Positions 22,701 to 35,587 of a stretch of 64,000 bases of DNA are shown here, piece by piece (the first letter of the stretch is position 1; each line of letters begins with the position of its first letter). Made by a program: the position numbers and the translations under genes. The DNA is taken from contig NC_089994.1 in the NCBI RefSeq assembly GCF_036417845.1, forward strand, positions 12,108,001 to 12,172,000, written 5' to 3'. A model generated the notes under the pieces. It was given only the letters and a program-made list of their open reading frames with translations. It was not told the origin of the DNA and made no database searches. Source of the stretch: Apteryx mantelli (Eukaryota; Chordata; Aves; Apterygiformes; Apterygidae).

Positions 22701-24030
22701 CTTATATTGAGGCTTAAAAAAAAACCTCTGTAATCTCTCCTATTATCTATAGGCATGGGATCAGGATCTTACTTCACCAGTGAGCCTTTATGCCCATCTT
22801 CTGTGGTCTGTGTAGTTCCTATTTGTTGGTCCTTACAGTCATCAATCTATTTATTTCCTTTTGAATTATCTGTTGTAATTAGAATACATTTTCTCATCTC
22901 AAGGGGAAAGCAGCTTCAAATGAGTATTCTATAAAAGCAATTACTTCTGATATTAGAGATCTGTACACAAAAACTTAGTATTTCTTCCAATTAAAAAGCC
23001 CTAATGAATTTTGTGCCCAGAGAAGGAGTAGACTACACAATGCTACAGTGTCTGCTAAATCAATGAACAAAAAATCAGACCTGTATGAGGGCTGGTGAAG
23101 TCAGCAGTGACGTGTGCCACACGCGTTGTCAGGGCAGGTCAGGGAGGCAAGGTGGCCATGTAAGGATGTGTGTTCTTTTTTCCCCAGGAGACCTCTTATA
23201 TGCATTGGTTGAGTAGGTCATTCCCCACATTGTGCCAAGATGACTATTGCAGTTTTCCCTACAACACTTATCTCCTACAGCTAGCTCTCCATTACACATT
23301 CTTCTCCGTATTTCCTCAGATATTCCTCTCCTCTTCCTCAAAGTCTCAAACACTAAATGACTCCAAATTCAGCTGTCAGAAGGTTTGGTCACAACTGGCA
23401 TAGTCTCTCTAACACCAGTGCCTTTGGAAGAGATTGCTGCAATGTTAAAACACAGCCCTCACAGTGGCTTGAGTGTGTGGGTGTATGTGCCTTGGAAACA
23501 TCATTTAGCCAAGTCATGCTCTGAGAACCTTATGTTTGGCATGGAGCAACTTTAGCAGAGATCTCCATGGACTCCTTCCCCTTGGAGATGCAGGAGGAGT
23601 TGTGCTGAGTCTTCTCGGCTGGAAACCTGTCTTAGGTATATCAGAACTGCCATCTTTCATCATCTCAAAATAACCTGAATGAGCAGGGAGCTTATATCAC
23701 AAGCTTTTCCACAGAAGGAATTATTTCAGAAACATCTTCATGTTAGTTTTGGAGAAAAGACTATAAATCATGTCCCTAGGTTGCCTCCTTGTAGAAGTCC
23801 TGTCCTTTTCCTCCACAGGATGCTGTCTGTGATGAAAGGGGAGCTCACTGGGATAGAATTCACTCAATGGCGTAGAAGAGAAGACCGTCCAGTGGGCTAT
23901 GAAACAATCTGTTACCTTGCTGTCTATGTCAAGGATGAAATCCATAGATATTGTTGTACTGAGACCTCTGCCTCTCCTGCTGATCTGTGTTGTCTCATTA
24001 TCTTCTTCCCTGATTGTCTTTCTGCCTCAG

Positions 24031-24148
24031 TTTCTTGTCTTTGACATTGATAGTGAGCTCTTTGGGGTAGAAAATGTCTTTCTGGGCTCATTTAGCACCT
24101 GCAACAATGGTGTCCTGATCCTAGACTAAGTGCTGTGAGAACACTAAG
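24031..24148 (+). mobile_element. Ancient amniote SINE/LINE-tail relic
   Basis: TTGATAGTGAGCTCTTTGGG, TAGAAAATGTCTTTCTG, TTTAGCACCTGCAACAATGG and TGTCCTGATCCTAGACT follow in order a common sauropsid repeat tail. From memory it reads GATTGTAAGCTCTTTGGGG, CAGGGACTGTCTTT, GCGCCTAGCACAATGGGGTC, CTGGTCC. The run of matching blocks in the right order makes chance unlikely. Confidence 0.65.
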
Positions 24149-24274
24149 AAAAAAGCTGTTCTGGTTGAATCCTGTCCTAGGAAAGTTTACTATAAAGGAT
24201 TTGAGGATTAATGCATCAGTATAGTAGGAGCAGAGTATGTAGGATGGAATAAGGGTCGGCTTCCAGCCCAGATG

Positions 24275-24370
24275 CCGATAATAGCCCTTGGCATTTTTGT
24301 GGCATTTTCCATCTGAGGTACTTTGAACACTTGACAGATGCTCATAGGCTGTGCCTCAGAGCACTCACTG
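24275..24370 (-). mobile_element. MIR-type relic, antisense
   Basis: GCATTTTCCATCTGAGGTAC, TTTGAACACTTGACAGATGC and TGTGCCTCAGAGC resemble the antisense MIR-family tail (GCACTTTTCATCTGAGGATC, TCAAAGCACTTTACA from memory). It begins about 130 bases after the relic ending at 24148, so the two may be one disrupted insertion. Confidence 0.45.
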
Positions 24371-25874
24371 CAACCAGGAAACCATCTTAAGAAGAAGAAA
24401 TGTAGGGTAAAGCACATAACGGATTGGGTATTAGTCCTCTTGCCAGATAATGTGTCCCAATCTATATAATTTCCAGGGCTCCTCATTCTGCACTGTCTCT
24501 GACTAGCTTCTGTAGGTGGAAGTGGAACAACCCTCCTGCAGAAGACCTGCCAAATCACTTCATTCCTTCACCTCCATTCAGCAGTCAGGGGATTGTCAGT
24601 TGTCTGTGGATGAAGGCTGAGTAACACTGTTTTAGGCTTTCAGCTTAACAGACAGAAGGGTCTGGAGACAAAAGGTCAAGGTCCACCCCCTAGTGCCTAG
24701 AGCCAAAAAGTTGCGCATTAAGTGCTTTGACTTTAGAGAAGTTATTGTACTTTTCCTTTTCAAACTGTCAGCCACAGCATACTGTTTGTCTTTCCTGTGG
24801 TATATCTTCAGAGATACTTGGCTCTGATACTGGATAGTAAGGAACATAAATCTTTCGAGCAAGGATGCAGCAAACTTGATTACAACTATAAAAAATGGGA
24901 CTGTACTTTGGATTTCAGATAGATGGAAGTGCTGCAGTCATTTAAATTGGACAGGCTTTTGTTCTTTACTCTCTTCTTTGCAGAAAGTTGGAGGCTGTGT
25001 CCCTGTGGAGTGTGATTTGGTGAATGTTGCTGTATGTGAAACTAAACTTCATCTACATACAGCATTCTCTCTAGCTCAGAAGATAACACATTCTCTATGG
25101 ACAAAATTCAGATCAATTCTCTGGGCAGCAAATCTGGTATGTTATATAGGCTTATTGCAGGGGGTGGTGGGAGAAACAGGTTTTGAATATGGAAAGTTGG
25201 GGTATGCAGAAGGGCCTGTCCCTGTTTAACTTTTAGATTGAATCATAAGCCAGACATGCTACTGTCTTCTCATACTGCTTACTACTGTTTACAAAGTTGG
25301 CTGAAATATAAGTTCCAGATAAGACTTTCTCCTGTATATTGTTAATCCTTGGTCTTGCAACTGCAAAATGCTTTTACTTTTTCAGGTTTAATTTTGGTGC
25401 GCTTAGCTGATAATGCATTCAGTAACTTCTTTATATCTGTGTGACAAAACAATTTTTGGACATTCTCTAAGGCAATAATTTCAGAGAGCCACTCTTTAGC
25501 TATGGTCCTTTCTTCATTAACCATAGTTTGTGTAGGATTTATGGGAGTCAATGAGAGAGGCAAGTATCTGTTCTTGTCAAACTTCTGCAGGGGATCCTTT
25601 GGCAAAAATGAAGTATCCAGCATGGGAGGCAGAGGGAAAAGAAAGCACAGGCTGTGAAACCTGTTTGGCATTTTGTCAAAGTTAGGGTGGTATAGCAGGA
25701 TGGAGAAGAGAGAAATACCACTGTAGGCGTGATCTCGTATGATACCCCATACCATTAGTTCCTGCTGACCTTGCAGGGAATCACTGCACGGAAGATGCTT
25801 CAGCCTTTGCCAGAGTAGGCCTGTATTAGAAAAAGAGGGAGGATGCTTTTTAATTGCCAGGGCAAGGATTCAGG

Positions 25875-26050
25875 CAGTCACCATTTTTGATTTCTGGCTC
25901 TGCCACCATATCTTGCACAATCCGAGGGAGCTCCTTAACCTTTCAGCACCTCATTTGCAGGATGGTGACTCCTTCCGGCCTCAAGGGCGTTGTCAATGCA
26001 GCCTCCCTGCTGTTTGCGAGGCACTGCGATATGTCAGTGATAGTTGCAGA
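25875..26050 (+). mobile_element. MIR-like SINE relic, head to tail
   Basis: TTTCTGGCTCTGCCACCATA, CCTTAACCTTTCAGCACCTC, ATTTGCAGGATGG and then TGCGAGGCACTGCGATATG follow the MIR order: GGCTCTGCCAC, TTAACCTCTCTGTGCCTCA, ATCTGTAAAATGG, GCGCTTTGAGATC (from memory). This is the clearest SINE relic in the window. Confidence 0.65.
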
Positions 26051-26280
26051 AGGAGCTCCGAGTACCGTAACTCTCTGTGTTTTGGTGGGCTGCTTTGCAT
26101 TCAGTAGCACTGTGAAAGGACGTGTGAACCAATGCAAATTAGTGCAAAACTATTGTCCTGGAGCACCTCAAGGGCGGAAGCATCCAAGATGGAAGTGTTT
26201 TGTTCATTTCTGAAAACAGATTTCTTTCTGATACCGGATCTCAAGTTTAGTAGATTCTGTTGGAATCTAGGGAATAACTA

Positions 26281-26330
26281 GGGCCCTTTTTATCCAGAGA
26301 TCTCAAAGCATTATGTAGGAGGAATTCCTG
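26281..26330 (-). mobile_element. MIR-type tail relic, antisense
   Basis: TTATCCAGAGATCTCAAAGC followed by ATTATGTAGGAGG matches the antisense of the MIR-family 3' tail (TCATCCGAGGATCTCAAAGC, ACTTTACAAAGG from memory). Confidence 0.5.
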
Positions 26331-29300
26331 CTGCCATTTGGTAACCCTTTGTACACCCAGTCTCCTGTTAAACCTTCTGCGTGGTGGGGCATGTCAGCAG
26401 TAAAAGTTGGAAGGGAGCCGAAACTCATGGCGTGTCTCTCATCTGTAGCAGCTGTACCCCATAAGGCCTTGCTTTGCCTCCTCCGGGTGTCTCTCCCCTC
26501 TAGTGTTGAGTCTGGGACAAGTACTGAACTGAACAACCGATCAGAATGTCCCCGGCTGTCAGAGGTGTGTGCGAGAGGCAAGGCGTTGCTGATATGGATG
26601 AGCCTTTCTCTAATTTAAACAGATGTTATTTTGGAAAAGTTTTCTCCTCTTAGTTATTTTTAGGGATTACCAAAATGGAACTATAAACAGTAAGACAACT
26701 GGTGAGCTGAGACCTTTTGCTTAATGTTGAACAGCTTGCTTATATTGCTCTTTCTTCCTCCTACTCCGACCAGCTGCTTCCCTTTTGCATATGCTTCACT
26801 CTGACTTGTGTGGTCACTTCTCAAAGGAAGAAGGCTACCTTTTCCCTACATGTCTATATAGACACTATTCGGTGAGACTGTTGCCTTCATTTGGAGTTTC
26901 TGGTTGCAACAGTGCAAGATTACAAAATTAGCATGATACGGTCATGCAGGATAGAAGTGTTTGGACTGATTCATTGATGCAAGTAATTTAGTGCCTGCTT
27001 CCAGAAGCAGTGGTTTACGTTTTTGTCTTCCATTCTGGTTTTATACAGAACTAAAATAAAAAATCCCTGTAAATGGCAACTTGTTTTAGCTGTGTTACTG
27101 AACCCCTTCTAGAGTCTATGAACCGTCTTTTCATTTAAAAATTGTAAATGGAAATGCTAGAAGTCAGCTTTGTCAGTCCATGAAGAGGTGATATTGTCCC
27201 TGAATTCTTTCTTTATTCTGGGTTAAACCAGCACCTAAAGGTTTTATTCACATGTAAGATAGGCAAGCACGTTTGCAACTGAAAAGTCTGAATGGGGAAA
27301 GGAAGGAAGACAACTGTTAAACTGCTGAGTTTTACCCTTCCTGTTTAAAAGAGTGAGAAGTGTTTCAGGAGTTACAGGTAAAACTGCTGGATGACTATGC
27401 CGTTGTTTTTTTAAGAGAAACATTTGATTCCTCCTTTTTGAGATGCTAGGAACCAGAAGACTTTTGTGGAGCTATTCTAGAGCACAGATGCTTTCAGTAA
27501 AGGGTAGATGAGGCTCAAGGGGTTGGCTTTGGAGCCCTCTCGAGCTGAAGGGGTGAGACTGGGATTGAGACATGGAGGCAGAGGCATTTCAGTGGTTTTG
27601 CAACAGGAAAGTCAGTGGCCTTCCCAAGCTGGTGGTGGAGCTGCCCCTGCTAGGGCTGTGCCTGGACGTCCCCGATCCCTCTGCGATAGCCTGGAGTGGA
27701 AGGGGGTGCGAGGGGTGGGAGCAGAGCCGAAGCTGCCAGCAAGGACGGGAGGCTGCCCAGAGTTGTCAGGAAGGCCAGGAAAAGGCTAAGAACAGACCTG
27801 TGCTGCTCTGAATACAGGTAAATAATTATTCTCAATTGCTTGTTTTTATTTCAAATTGACAAAAGGTTAATGATGTCTGAGAACCCTGGCTGAACCTGAT
27901 TTACAGCTGCCTGTAATTGTGTTGCAAATAAAAACCCAACACTAAAATAATCACAGATGTAGTTTGATCTTGCTTTTACCATGGTTTCTCACATAAATCT
28001 TTTCAGTAATTTTCCTATTGTGATGGGATTTATGGTGAAAAATAGGAGGTCTCTTTTCTTCCTAGAAAATTATGCATCCTGCAGAGTAATTAATCTGGTT
28101 AAGAAACTGAGACTGGTTCGTTCTGCTCCCCATTCTCCCAGCAATTCCTCTCTTCTACAGAAATCTCTGCAGTGAGAGCAATAAATTTGAAATGAATGAC
28201 AGACACTAATTATTTGTGACCTCATTGTCATCTACAATGTTGAACTGGGTATGACTGATCCCAGCTTATGGGCTGTGCTTTTTAGTCTAAAAATTTAAGG
28301 AAAAGGCATTTTTAAAAATAGCAGCTCGTTGGGCATTGCCACTGTTGTTCCCTGTCCCCCCTCTCTGCCCATCACCAGTTTAGGGCCGAGTCAGCTGGCA
28401 GCGTGATTTCTCTGCCAGTTATTTGCTGACACAAGCCAGAGCTGCACTATCAGCATCGGTGCTGTACCCTGCCTACAATTTCTTCCCAAAACCATGGAAA
28501 AATGAGTGCTAATTAGAGCCAGAGAGAGGCAAGTCAAATCTAAGAGGAGGATCTGGAAGTCTGCAGTAAGTTTTTTGTTTTTTTTTTAAAAAGAAGAAGA
28601 AGAAAATGGAGAAGCTCTCCCATCTGATATGCCTGGGTTAAAACCCGGATATATGTTGGAAATTGAACCAGAGGCACTTCTCCATCTGTCTTTTTTAGGT
28701 TTTATACTGCTGCCTGTCATTGTAGGACTTGAACACCCAGCATATAAAATCAATAGCAATTGTCTCTCTGCCGAGTAGCAGTATTTCCGGATATGTATTC
28801 CTTTCTGTATCGCTCCCTCAGTGAGACCAGAGGGAAGGTGTTCTCCCAGGGGGCTGTTCCTCAAGGCCGTCTGGGCTTTCTCCGAGCAGAAAAGCCCCAA
28901 GGCACGGACACCTTGCTCTTTACTGGCTTTCTGCCCTTGGCAACCGCCTGCATGTCCTTCAGGAGCACCTTGGAGTATGCTGCTCCTCAGGTCCTCCCTG
29001 GTGCTCTTCCCACGTTCTGCCTGCTAGAAGGCCTCACCAGGGCCGCGTGCCAGGGCCGGACGGCATGGCACCCCTCGGGCGAGAGCTCAGTGTCTGTGCT
29101 GGAGGATGTCTCGTCTGCTGGCAGCCTCTGCCGCGGCCAGACTTGGGTTTGCTGTCTCCCACTGCTTGCTTCCTTGTTGTGTCCCTTCAGGCCGTTCCTT
29201 GAGAAGCTGCTGCTGAGCTGACAGGTGCCCTCACCTTTTTCTTTTTTCTCCCCACAAAAGGCTGACCACTGCAGATAACTGTGAATTTGGAGTTTATGGC

Positions 29301-30000
29301 TTCTAGACCTGCTTTTGTGCTATTCTTGCAGAATGCAGCAATGTGATAGCATTTATATGGTTGCTGCTGTATATCGGTCATTGTTGTAATGATTGCCAAT
29401 CAGACTAGACTAAAATCTGGCTAATGAATGGGAGAAGAAAACCCAGCAATACGTTTGGAGAACAAGTCAAATAGATGATGGCTGTTTCCTACAAGATCAG
29501 ATTAGCAGCATGAAGAGCTAGAATATGAGATTTAGGAGCAAAGTATATGAAATAATTGTCATTATGCATGGTTCTGGAAGGCTAACTCATTCTCTCATAA
29601 GAAAAATAGCAAACACACTGCTTGATGCTCCATGTGTATTGAAAGTTTCATTCCTCTGTTACTTGTGCCTTAAAGATGCAAGGGTTTTGTTCTGTAAACT
29701 GCAAGAACATACAATACGAGGAATAAAGTTTTCAGCTACTGGAATTGTTGCTTAAAGTAAAATGAGCACACCACATCTCAGAGGCCCTTTCATCAAAGCA
29801 GGTCAGTTAACTTTAATGAAGTCATCTTCAGTTTGCTTTGATGTAACATCAGAGCCCAGCCCAGATGATTCTAAATGATCAGCAAATAAATTTCCACATT
29901 GCGGTCTTTCAAGGACACAGACTTTATGACATGTCTAGTTTTCTGGATTCTTTAACTTTTAAAGTGCCTAATTTGATTCTCTCTTAAGGCCTGTTTGCCT

Positions 30001-30028
30001 TTTATTTATTTATTTATTTTATTTTTTT
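30001..30028 (+). repeat. (TTTA)n microsatellite with T run
   Basis: Four TTTA units run into a T-rich stretch. Ordinary intronic microsatellite. Confidence 0.85.
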
Positions 30029-33000
30029 GGTAGTGTTGAGCCTTTTCTCTGAAACAGAGCCCCCTTTAAGATGCCATATGTTGGGCACATAAACCAGAGG
30101 CATGCAGCATCACTAATCGCTATTAGTGTCTTGGTCTAAGGCTGTGTCATGCAGGAAGATTAGGCTGGTGTGTTTTTCCTTTCTGAGGGGGCCAGGGGGA
30201 GTGGATTTAGAGTCGCAGATCACTTTGTAATTAACTTGAGCGAGGACTAGTTGTCAGGCTAGGGATGGCAGGCTTGGGCCCTTCTCTTCTAATCTTTCCA
30301 AAGGGAGTAAAGTTAAACACTAAAGCTGGTCAAAATGGCAAATGACCTCATCCTAAACTGGAACAAAAGGGAGAAGTGTTATATTTCCCTCAGAACAAAG
30401 CTCCCTAAAATATTTTCAGAAATATTTAACAAGTCTTGAAGTGCTTCGTTTAGTAAGGTTGAAGAACAACTGTTATTTGAAATTAACTGCAGCACAACTT
30501 TTGAACAGTTTTAATTGTGTTTCAACACATCCTATAACTCTCTCCTCTCTGCTGACAGAAAATTGTTTCATTAGAAAAAATTGAAACAGTGCTCTTAAAT
30601 ACCCCAAAAACCGCAGCATCCCACTTTCTGCTTACAGCTTCCTCCTTGCTTGTCCCCGGATTGGAGGCACGACAGTACCAGTTCCTAACCGCAAGCCTCC
30701 CGTGCACTTGTTTCTCTCTGTCCTCGCAGAGTGCTGAAATGCAGGACCAGCTCCAGGTTGAGCTCTAGTGCAAGCCCAGTTGTTTGATGATGATTGCTGC
30801 AAGCAACAGCTGAAGCTTCTCAGAAATTTTCAAACCAGTTTTAGTAGAAGAAAGATTCATAAGGTACATTTCTATGAAGAAAAGTGAGCAATAAAGAAGA
30901 GCAGTTTGTGATGTATGAAGTAAATCTGTTCTATTTTTAAGGGGAAAAATACTGTTTTTCAAGAGATCGCATTGGGGTAATATTTATCATTCGAAGTAGG
31001 AACTCTGTGTGTGTTTGCACATTGCTAGCAAACTGTAGGCACCGTAGTATTTATAATGGTTTGAACGGAACCTATCAGGGCTGCGGTAGAGGATTACAAC
31101 CAGTGTTGTAGGTCATGTCCAGTCTCAGCGTGCTCACCTGTGACTCCTAGTAAGTAGCAGCCCAACACAATACTATAATTTGGATGTGCCTCTGAAAGTG
31201 AATTGCAACTAGTGTAAGCCAGCAACATATTTTGACTCATGAACTGAGTGTCTACTGGTCAGAAATTTGGATCACAGAGAGAGGATTTTATCAGGTCACT
31301 ATTTTTTCCATTTTCTACTTACTGGAAGAAGGAGAAATCGGGTTTTCAGATGGACAGAGATTCATGTGGCCGACCCAAAGTCACAAGAAAGACTCTTACC
31401 GCTCTGATTTTGCACAGAGAAGGAACATGGCTGGGCCAAGCATGCAAAGCTTTTCCAAATGCTTCTGCAGACACCTGAAGAGAGAAACAAAATGTCCCCA
31501 CAATGTAGCTGGATCTCACTTAAGATGATTTCATAAATTCAAGAATAACAGAGACATGAATGGAACGTGCATATTTGGGACAATTCTAATACTCTTTGGG
31601 AACCTTTAGAGCTTACTTTATTTCAGTTCTTGCATTAGATGCAAATTCTTTGGGCTTTAGTAGCTTGTGCTAGTAACTCCATGTGATGTTCCCTAGCAGA
31701 AAGGTGATTAGCTGGCACAGGCATTGGTCAGCCTGCTGTAGCTCAACTCAGTCTGGCTCAACTTATTTCTAGTTCTCCTTGTACATTTTTAGGCAGGACA
31801 TGAGCATTTTGCTGCTTGTCTTCTGTGTTACTTGGTCTTTCCTCTTCTGCCTTTGCTTCTCTGTGTGATCTTGGTTGCTAGTGAGACCTTGAGCTTACTT
31901 CCCGCACGCAACCGTAATGAGACCGTGGCTGCATGATCCTCTTGTTTTCCTTTCATTTCAACAATTCACTAGGCTTGAATGCTCAGACCTGTCTGTATTT
32001 TTTTAAAGCTTGGCCATGCCAAGAATGTTTTTCTGCAGGACTTCCTTCCTCCCCCCCACCATCCCACTAAGATTCATGATTCACGAAGACGCTTGAGCGT
32101 TTCAGTGCATGATGATGAGGAACATGAAGCAATGAACTTTTAAGTTATTGGGGAAGACATCAAAGACTCAGATACAAGGAAGGTCTGTCCTGACTTGAGA
32201 TCACTGACTGCAGTGTGAGATATGTATTTTAGCAGGGAACGCCTGAGATTCAGCCCTGAAATTCCTGGAGAGGCACGTGACTGCAGGTACTCGGCCCTTT
32301 TGCGCTCAGGCAGACCGTTTGTAGTGTCTCACCTAACCTTAGCTTAGGATTTTCTCCTAAGCACCAACAGTAGAAAACGCTAACTTTACTGTTTCAGACC
32401 ACTAACGAACTACTGTTTCTCCACTCTGCCCTTCTGTAATTAAGCAGAGACAGTGATGGAGCTGTAATAAATGAGGATAGAGTTTAGCAATGAGGTGCCA
32501 GAGAAATCCCTACACGAGGGACTAAATCGTCACAGACCTTACTGTGCCTTGAAGCCAGTCACAGCTTTGTACTGCCTTGCATGTCTGCTGCTAGAAAATG
32601 TTGACAGTTTTTCTTTCTTTGTCTTTAATTGTTTAGTTGAAATATTGGCATTTTCCTCTTGAAAAACTTTTAATTTGAAAAATGTTGAACTGGTCAAACT
32701 CTAATTGTTTTGCTCTGTGTTGTAAATGATTTGGACGATATTTACACATTTCTGTATGGTATCCCCAAGATGACTATAAAGAACTTTTTTGCTTTTAATG
32801 ATTTGCTGATAGTCAGTCTTTTGGAAAGGAAAGCTTTAACATGAAACCCTGGATATCTGAGGAGCTTATTTATCAGAACTCAGTGTTAGGTTAGATACCT
32901 GTTGCTATGGTAGAGGTTCTTGGTGATGTGGTTGTATGGGCAGGGTTTTTTGTCTGTTTTGTTTTCTTTAAAATTTTTTCTTTTAATCAGGTGGTAATAT

Positions 33001-33504
33001 ATTAGTGAAAAAAAAACATATCAAACACACTGTTGCCTGGCTAATATCTCAGCACCAAGCAATGCAAGGCTAATCGTTTTAGCACCAGTGTGTCCAAACT
33101 TCCTGATCCTCTAAGCTTTATACAGCTGGGTATATTAGAGATGCATAATTTATTTGTCAGCAGTCTGAAGGACAGAAGAAATCTGAAGTAATTCCTAGGT
33201 GAGAGATGGTGCCAGTGCTCCGTTGTAGGAAAAGGGCAAGGTGTGCAGTTGAGTCTGAATGACCCATCTATTGCCTCATGTGTTGAGGTTAGATTTATCT
33301 GTAGTTCCCACCCCAGCAGCTGTCTGTCTCCAGTCATGCAGACCCATTCCCCGCATGGGAACCAAACGTGAACCACTCAGGAGCTGCAGGTGGTCTCAGA
33401 GCCACAGAGCGGCTGCCCCTGCTCAGAGCTTGTTCCAGACTTGAAGTTAATAAGGAGTTGAACTGACAGATCTTCAAGTGGTAAAAATTCAACATACCTC
33501 ATTT

Positions 33505-33555
33505 AAAATTAATGGAGCTATATTGGGCTATAATGGGTAAGGGTCTGGTCCCCAG
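33505..33555. repeat. Palindromic amniote repeat relic
   Basis: TTAATGGAGCTATATTGGGC, a short gap, then GGGTCTGGTCCCC resembles one arm of the sauropsid repeat TTCAATGGAGCTATGC...CTGAGGGTCTGGCCC (from memory). The opposite arm type is seen at 61805. Confidence 0.45.
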
Positions 33556-34118
33556 TTCTTATGGGGAAAGTTTACCTGTTCTCCCTGTGTTCCTTTTCCA
33601 TCTCTCCTGATTATTTGAGTTTCTGTTGGACTTCATGAAGGGATCTGGTAGGTACAGTGTTTGGTGATGGTATCTTTAATTTCAACACACTTAGCGGTGA
33701 GGATGACTAACCTACAGAACAGACCGCTAGCAGTTCCCTAAGACCTGTTTTCTACATTTCAAATGCAGATATAGTGAGATGAAGTGAAAACTCTTAGTTT
33801 CAGGGCGATTAGGCATTTTGGAATGTTTGCAAACAAGACTCCTCTTTCCAGGGAGTTATACTGGAAAAAGGGAAAATGGCCAAAGCTGCTAATTGATTCT
33901 TTATAGTCTGCTCATTAATAATTATGCACTGATAACACACGATGTGTTGATATATACTCTGTTTTGAAAAGCTGAGGCTAATTACTGCAGAGCCATGAGG
34001 ACTTGAAAACAGAGTTTTATGGGAGTTCAGATCTTGTTTTTCTTCTGTGATCACAGAACAGGTTGGATCTATCTCCTTTTACATTAATCATTTGATTGAT
34101 TTTTTTTCTTCCATTTAG

Positions 34119-34299
34119 GTCTGGCAAAACCCATGGGATTAGTTGAAGGTCCGGGAGGCTTGGGCCAAGGGGGAATGGCTGCTACCCTGAGAGATGATAG
34201 CCATGAATCGGAGACTAAATATGAAGAATATGGTTACAATGCCCAACTCAGTGACAGGATATCACTGGACAGGTCTATTCCTGACTACAGACCAAAAAA
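34119..34299 (+). CDS. GALNT9: GALNT9 coding exon 2 (residues 81-140, codon 141 split)
   Basis: The acceptor CTTCCATTTAG is followed by GT, which completes codon 81 (Gly). The frame then runs 59 codons and two bases to the strong donor GTAAGT at 34300. The exon encodes the luminal stem: LAKPMGLVEGPGGLGQGG (residues 82-99), then an acidic stretch with DDSHESETKYEEYG (about 107-120) and NAQLSDRISLDRSIPDYRPK (121-140), the segment that leads into the catalytic domain in the GALNT8/9/17/18 branch. The exon was missed by longest-frame reading because it is split from its neighbours by large introns. Phase 1 to phase 2 (181 bases), so skipping it alone would shift the frame. Confidence 0.96.
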
Positions 34300-34718
34300 G
34301 TAAGTTGAATTCCACAATATTATTAGAGCAAGTGATTGACTGTTGTTCTTTGACCCACAGTGGCATTCTTCTCTCCACATCCCTTACTGGTTAGAGTGTG
34401 ACAACAGTTAGTCGTACATATACCCCTGAGTTTAAGGAAAATTAAAAAGACCAACTGCAATCTCAAGCATGAAGAGCTGTGTCAAATGCATAGCTAATTC
34501 CATGAATAATGCATCGATATGCACATTCAGAACCTCAGATCAAAAATTACTTTAGGATATTGGTGTTGATTGGGTTTGTTTCACTTAGAAAAGGCCAAGT
34601 AAGGCCAGCCGAGTCCACTGTTAGAGGTGGGAACTTTAGTCTGTGCTTGGTGAAGTCATGTGCAATGGAATGTTTGGCAATGACAACACACACTGCGTAG
34701 GCACAGGTTGCTTAAGAT

Positions 34719-34741
34719 AAAAAAAAAAAAAAGGAAAAAAA
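34719..34741 (+). repeat. A14-GG-A7 run
   Basis: Fourteen A residues, GG, then seven A residues. Simple repeat with no recognisable retroposed body upstream. Confidence 0.85.
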
Positions 34742-35587
34742 GGTCAAATCATGTGCCTTTTCTCTAATTGCATTCGGTGTTCCTATAAGAGAATTGTGTG
34801 GTCAGGGTCTGTAACGTGCTGAAACATGGACTAAGTGTAATCCATCAGGGTCCTGTAATTGCAACAAGATTTTTTGTCTTTGGAATGCGTGTGTATTTGT
34901 ATGCTAGTGTCGTAGTCTTCACATGCCTGTGCTGTGTTTGACATTGCAATTATATGTTTAATATTTGTACTGATTTATTATATTTTGTATTAAGTGCCTT
35001 TCACATTTTTCGTATTTATGTCGTTATGTGTCTTCTAGATGAGACATCCTCTCTGTCATCCTGCGAATGACAATCAGTAATGTCTTAATGCAGAGGAGAC
35101 AAGCAGCAATGCCTAGTTACTCTCAGGAGACAGAATTGAAAAGAATACTTAATTAATTTCTAATAATAATATTCTGTTTTAAAAACCTCACTGGGGCTCC
35201 TAGGCAGAACTGAAAGTTAAGTAAAAAGTATCTTATTAAGTGGAGAGAAAGTTTAGCCAAGCAAAACAGCTGTGTTCTGTGAGTAGATCACAATTGAATT
35301 AAGATTTTAGGCAGTTCAAGCTGCCAAAAACAAAATCCAGCAAAACACAACTTCAGCTTAACTACAAATTTCATTAGCTGTGTTACATACTAATCTAATC
35401 TCAGAAGTATTGACTCAACGTTTGTATTCTTAGACACTTGCTATCACAAAGAAAGCCTAGATTAAATAGGTGACAAAAAAAAAATACTGCTTTAATGTCA
35501 CATTTGGATCGATGTGTTGTAAAAATCCATCATGGAACTATCCTGGGGAAAAGGTAGCCAGTAGCTGTCATGCAGCTATTGGAGTTG

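Larger units (their letters stand above)
25342..26350. other. Intron 1 segment with AT-rich ORF and SINE relics
   Basis: The minus strand of 25342..25755 holds a 137-codon ATG-initiated frame with Lys, Leu and Ser-rich composition. I recognise no domain in it, and no splice-bounded structure or promoter supports it. To its right, MIR-like relics occupy about 25875..26050 and 26281..26330. Confidence 0.3.
2736..34118 (+). other. GALNT9: GALNT9 intron 1 (31.4 kb)
   Basis: Bounded by donor GTACGG and acceptor TTTCTTCCATTTAG. I see no nested gene. It holds short microsatellites, a palindrome cluster next to a T35 run near 6162-6247, two small tandem duplications (9163, 16181), relics of ancient SINE-like repeats (about 14391, 17011, 18465, 24031, 24275, 25875, 26281, 33505), a CpG-rich islet near 19520-19760 and a GC-richer patch with an open frame near 28793-29221. 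The rest looks like unique intronic DNA. ORFs here are below about 180 codons and unrecognised. Confidence 0.85.

Noticed and set aside
25342..25755. 137-codon minus-strand ATG frame with protein-like composition
   Set aside because: No domain, promoter or splice context. One frame of this length is expected by chance in a 64 kb AT-balanced window.
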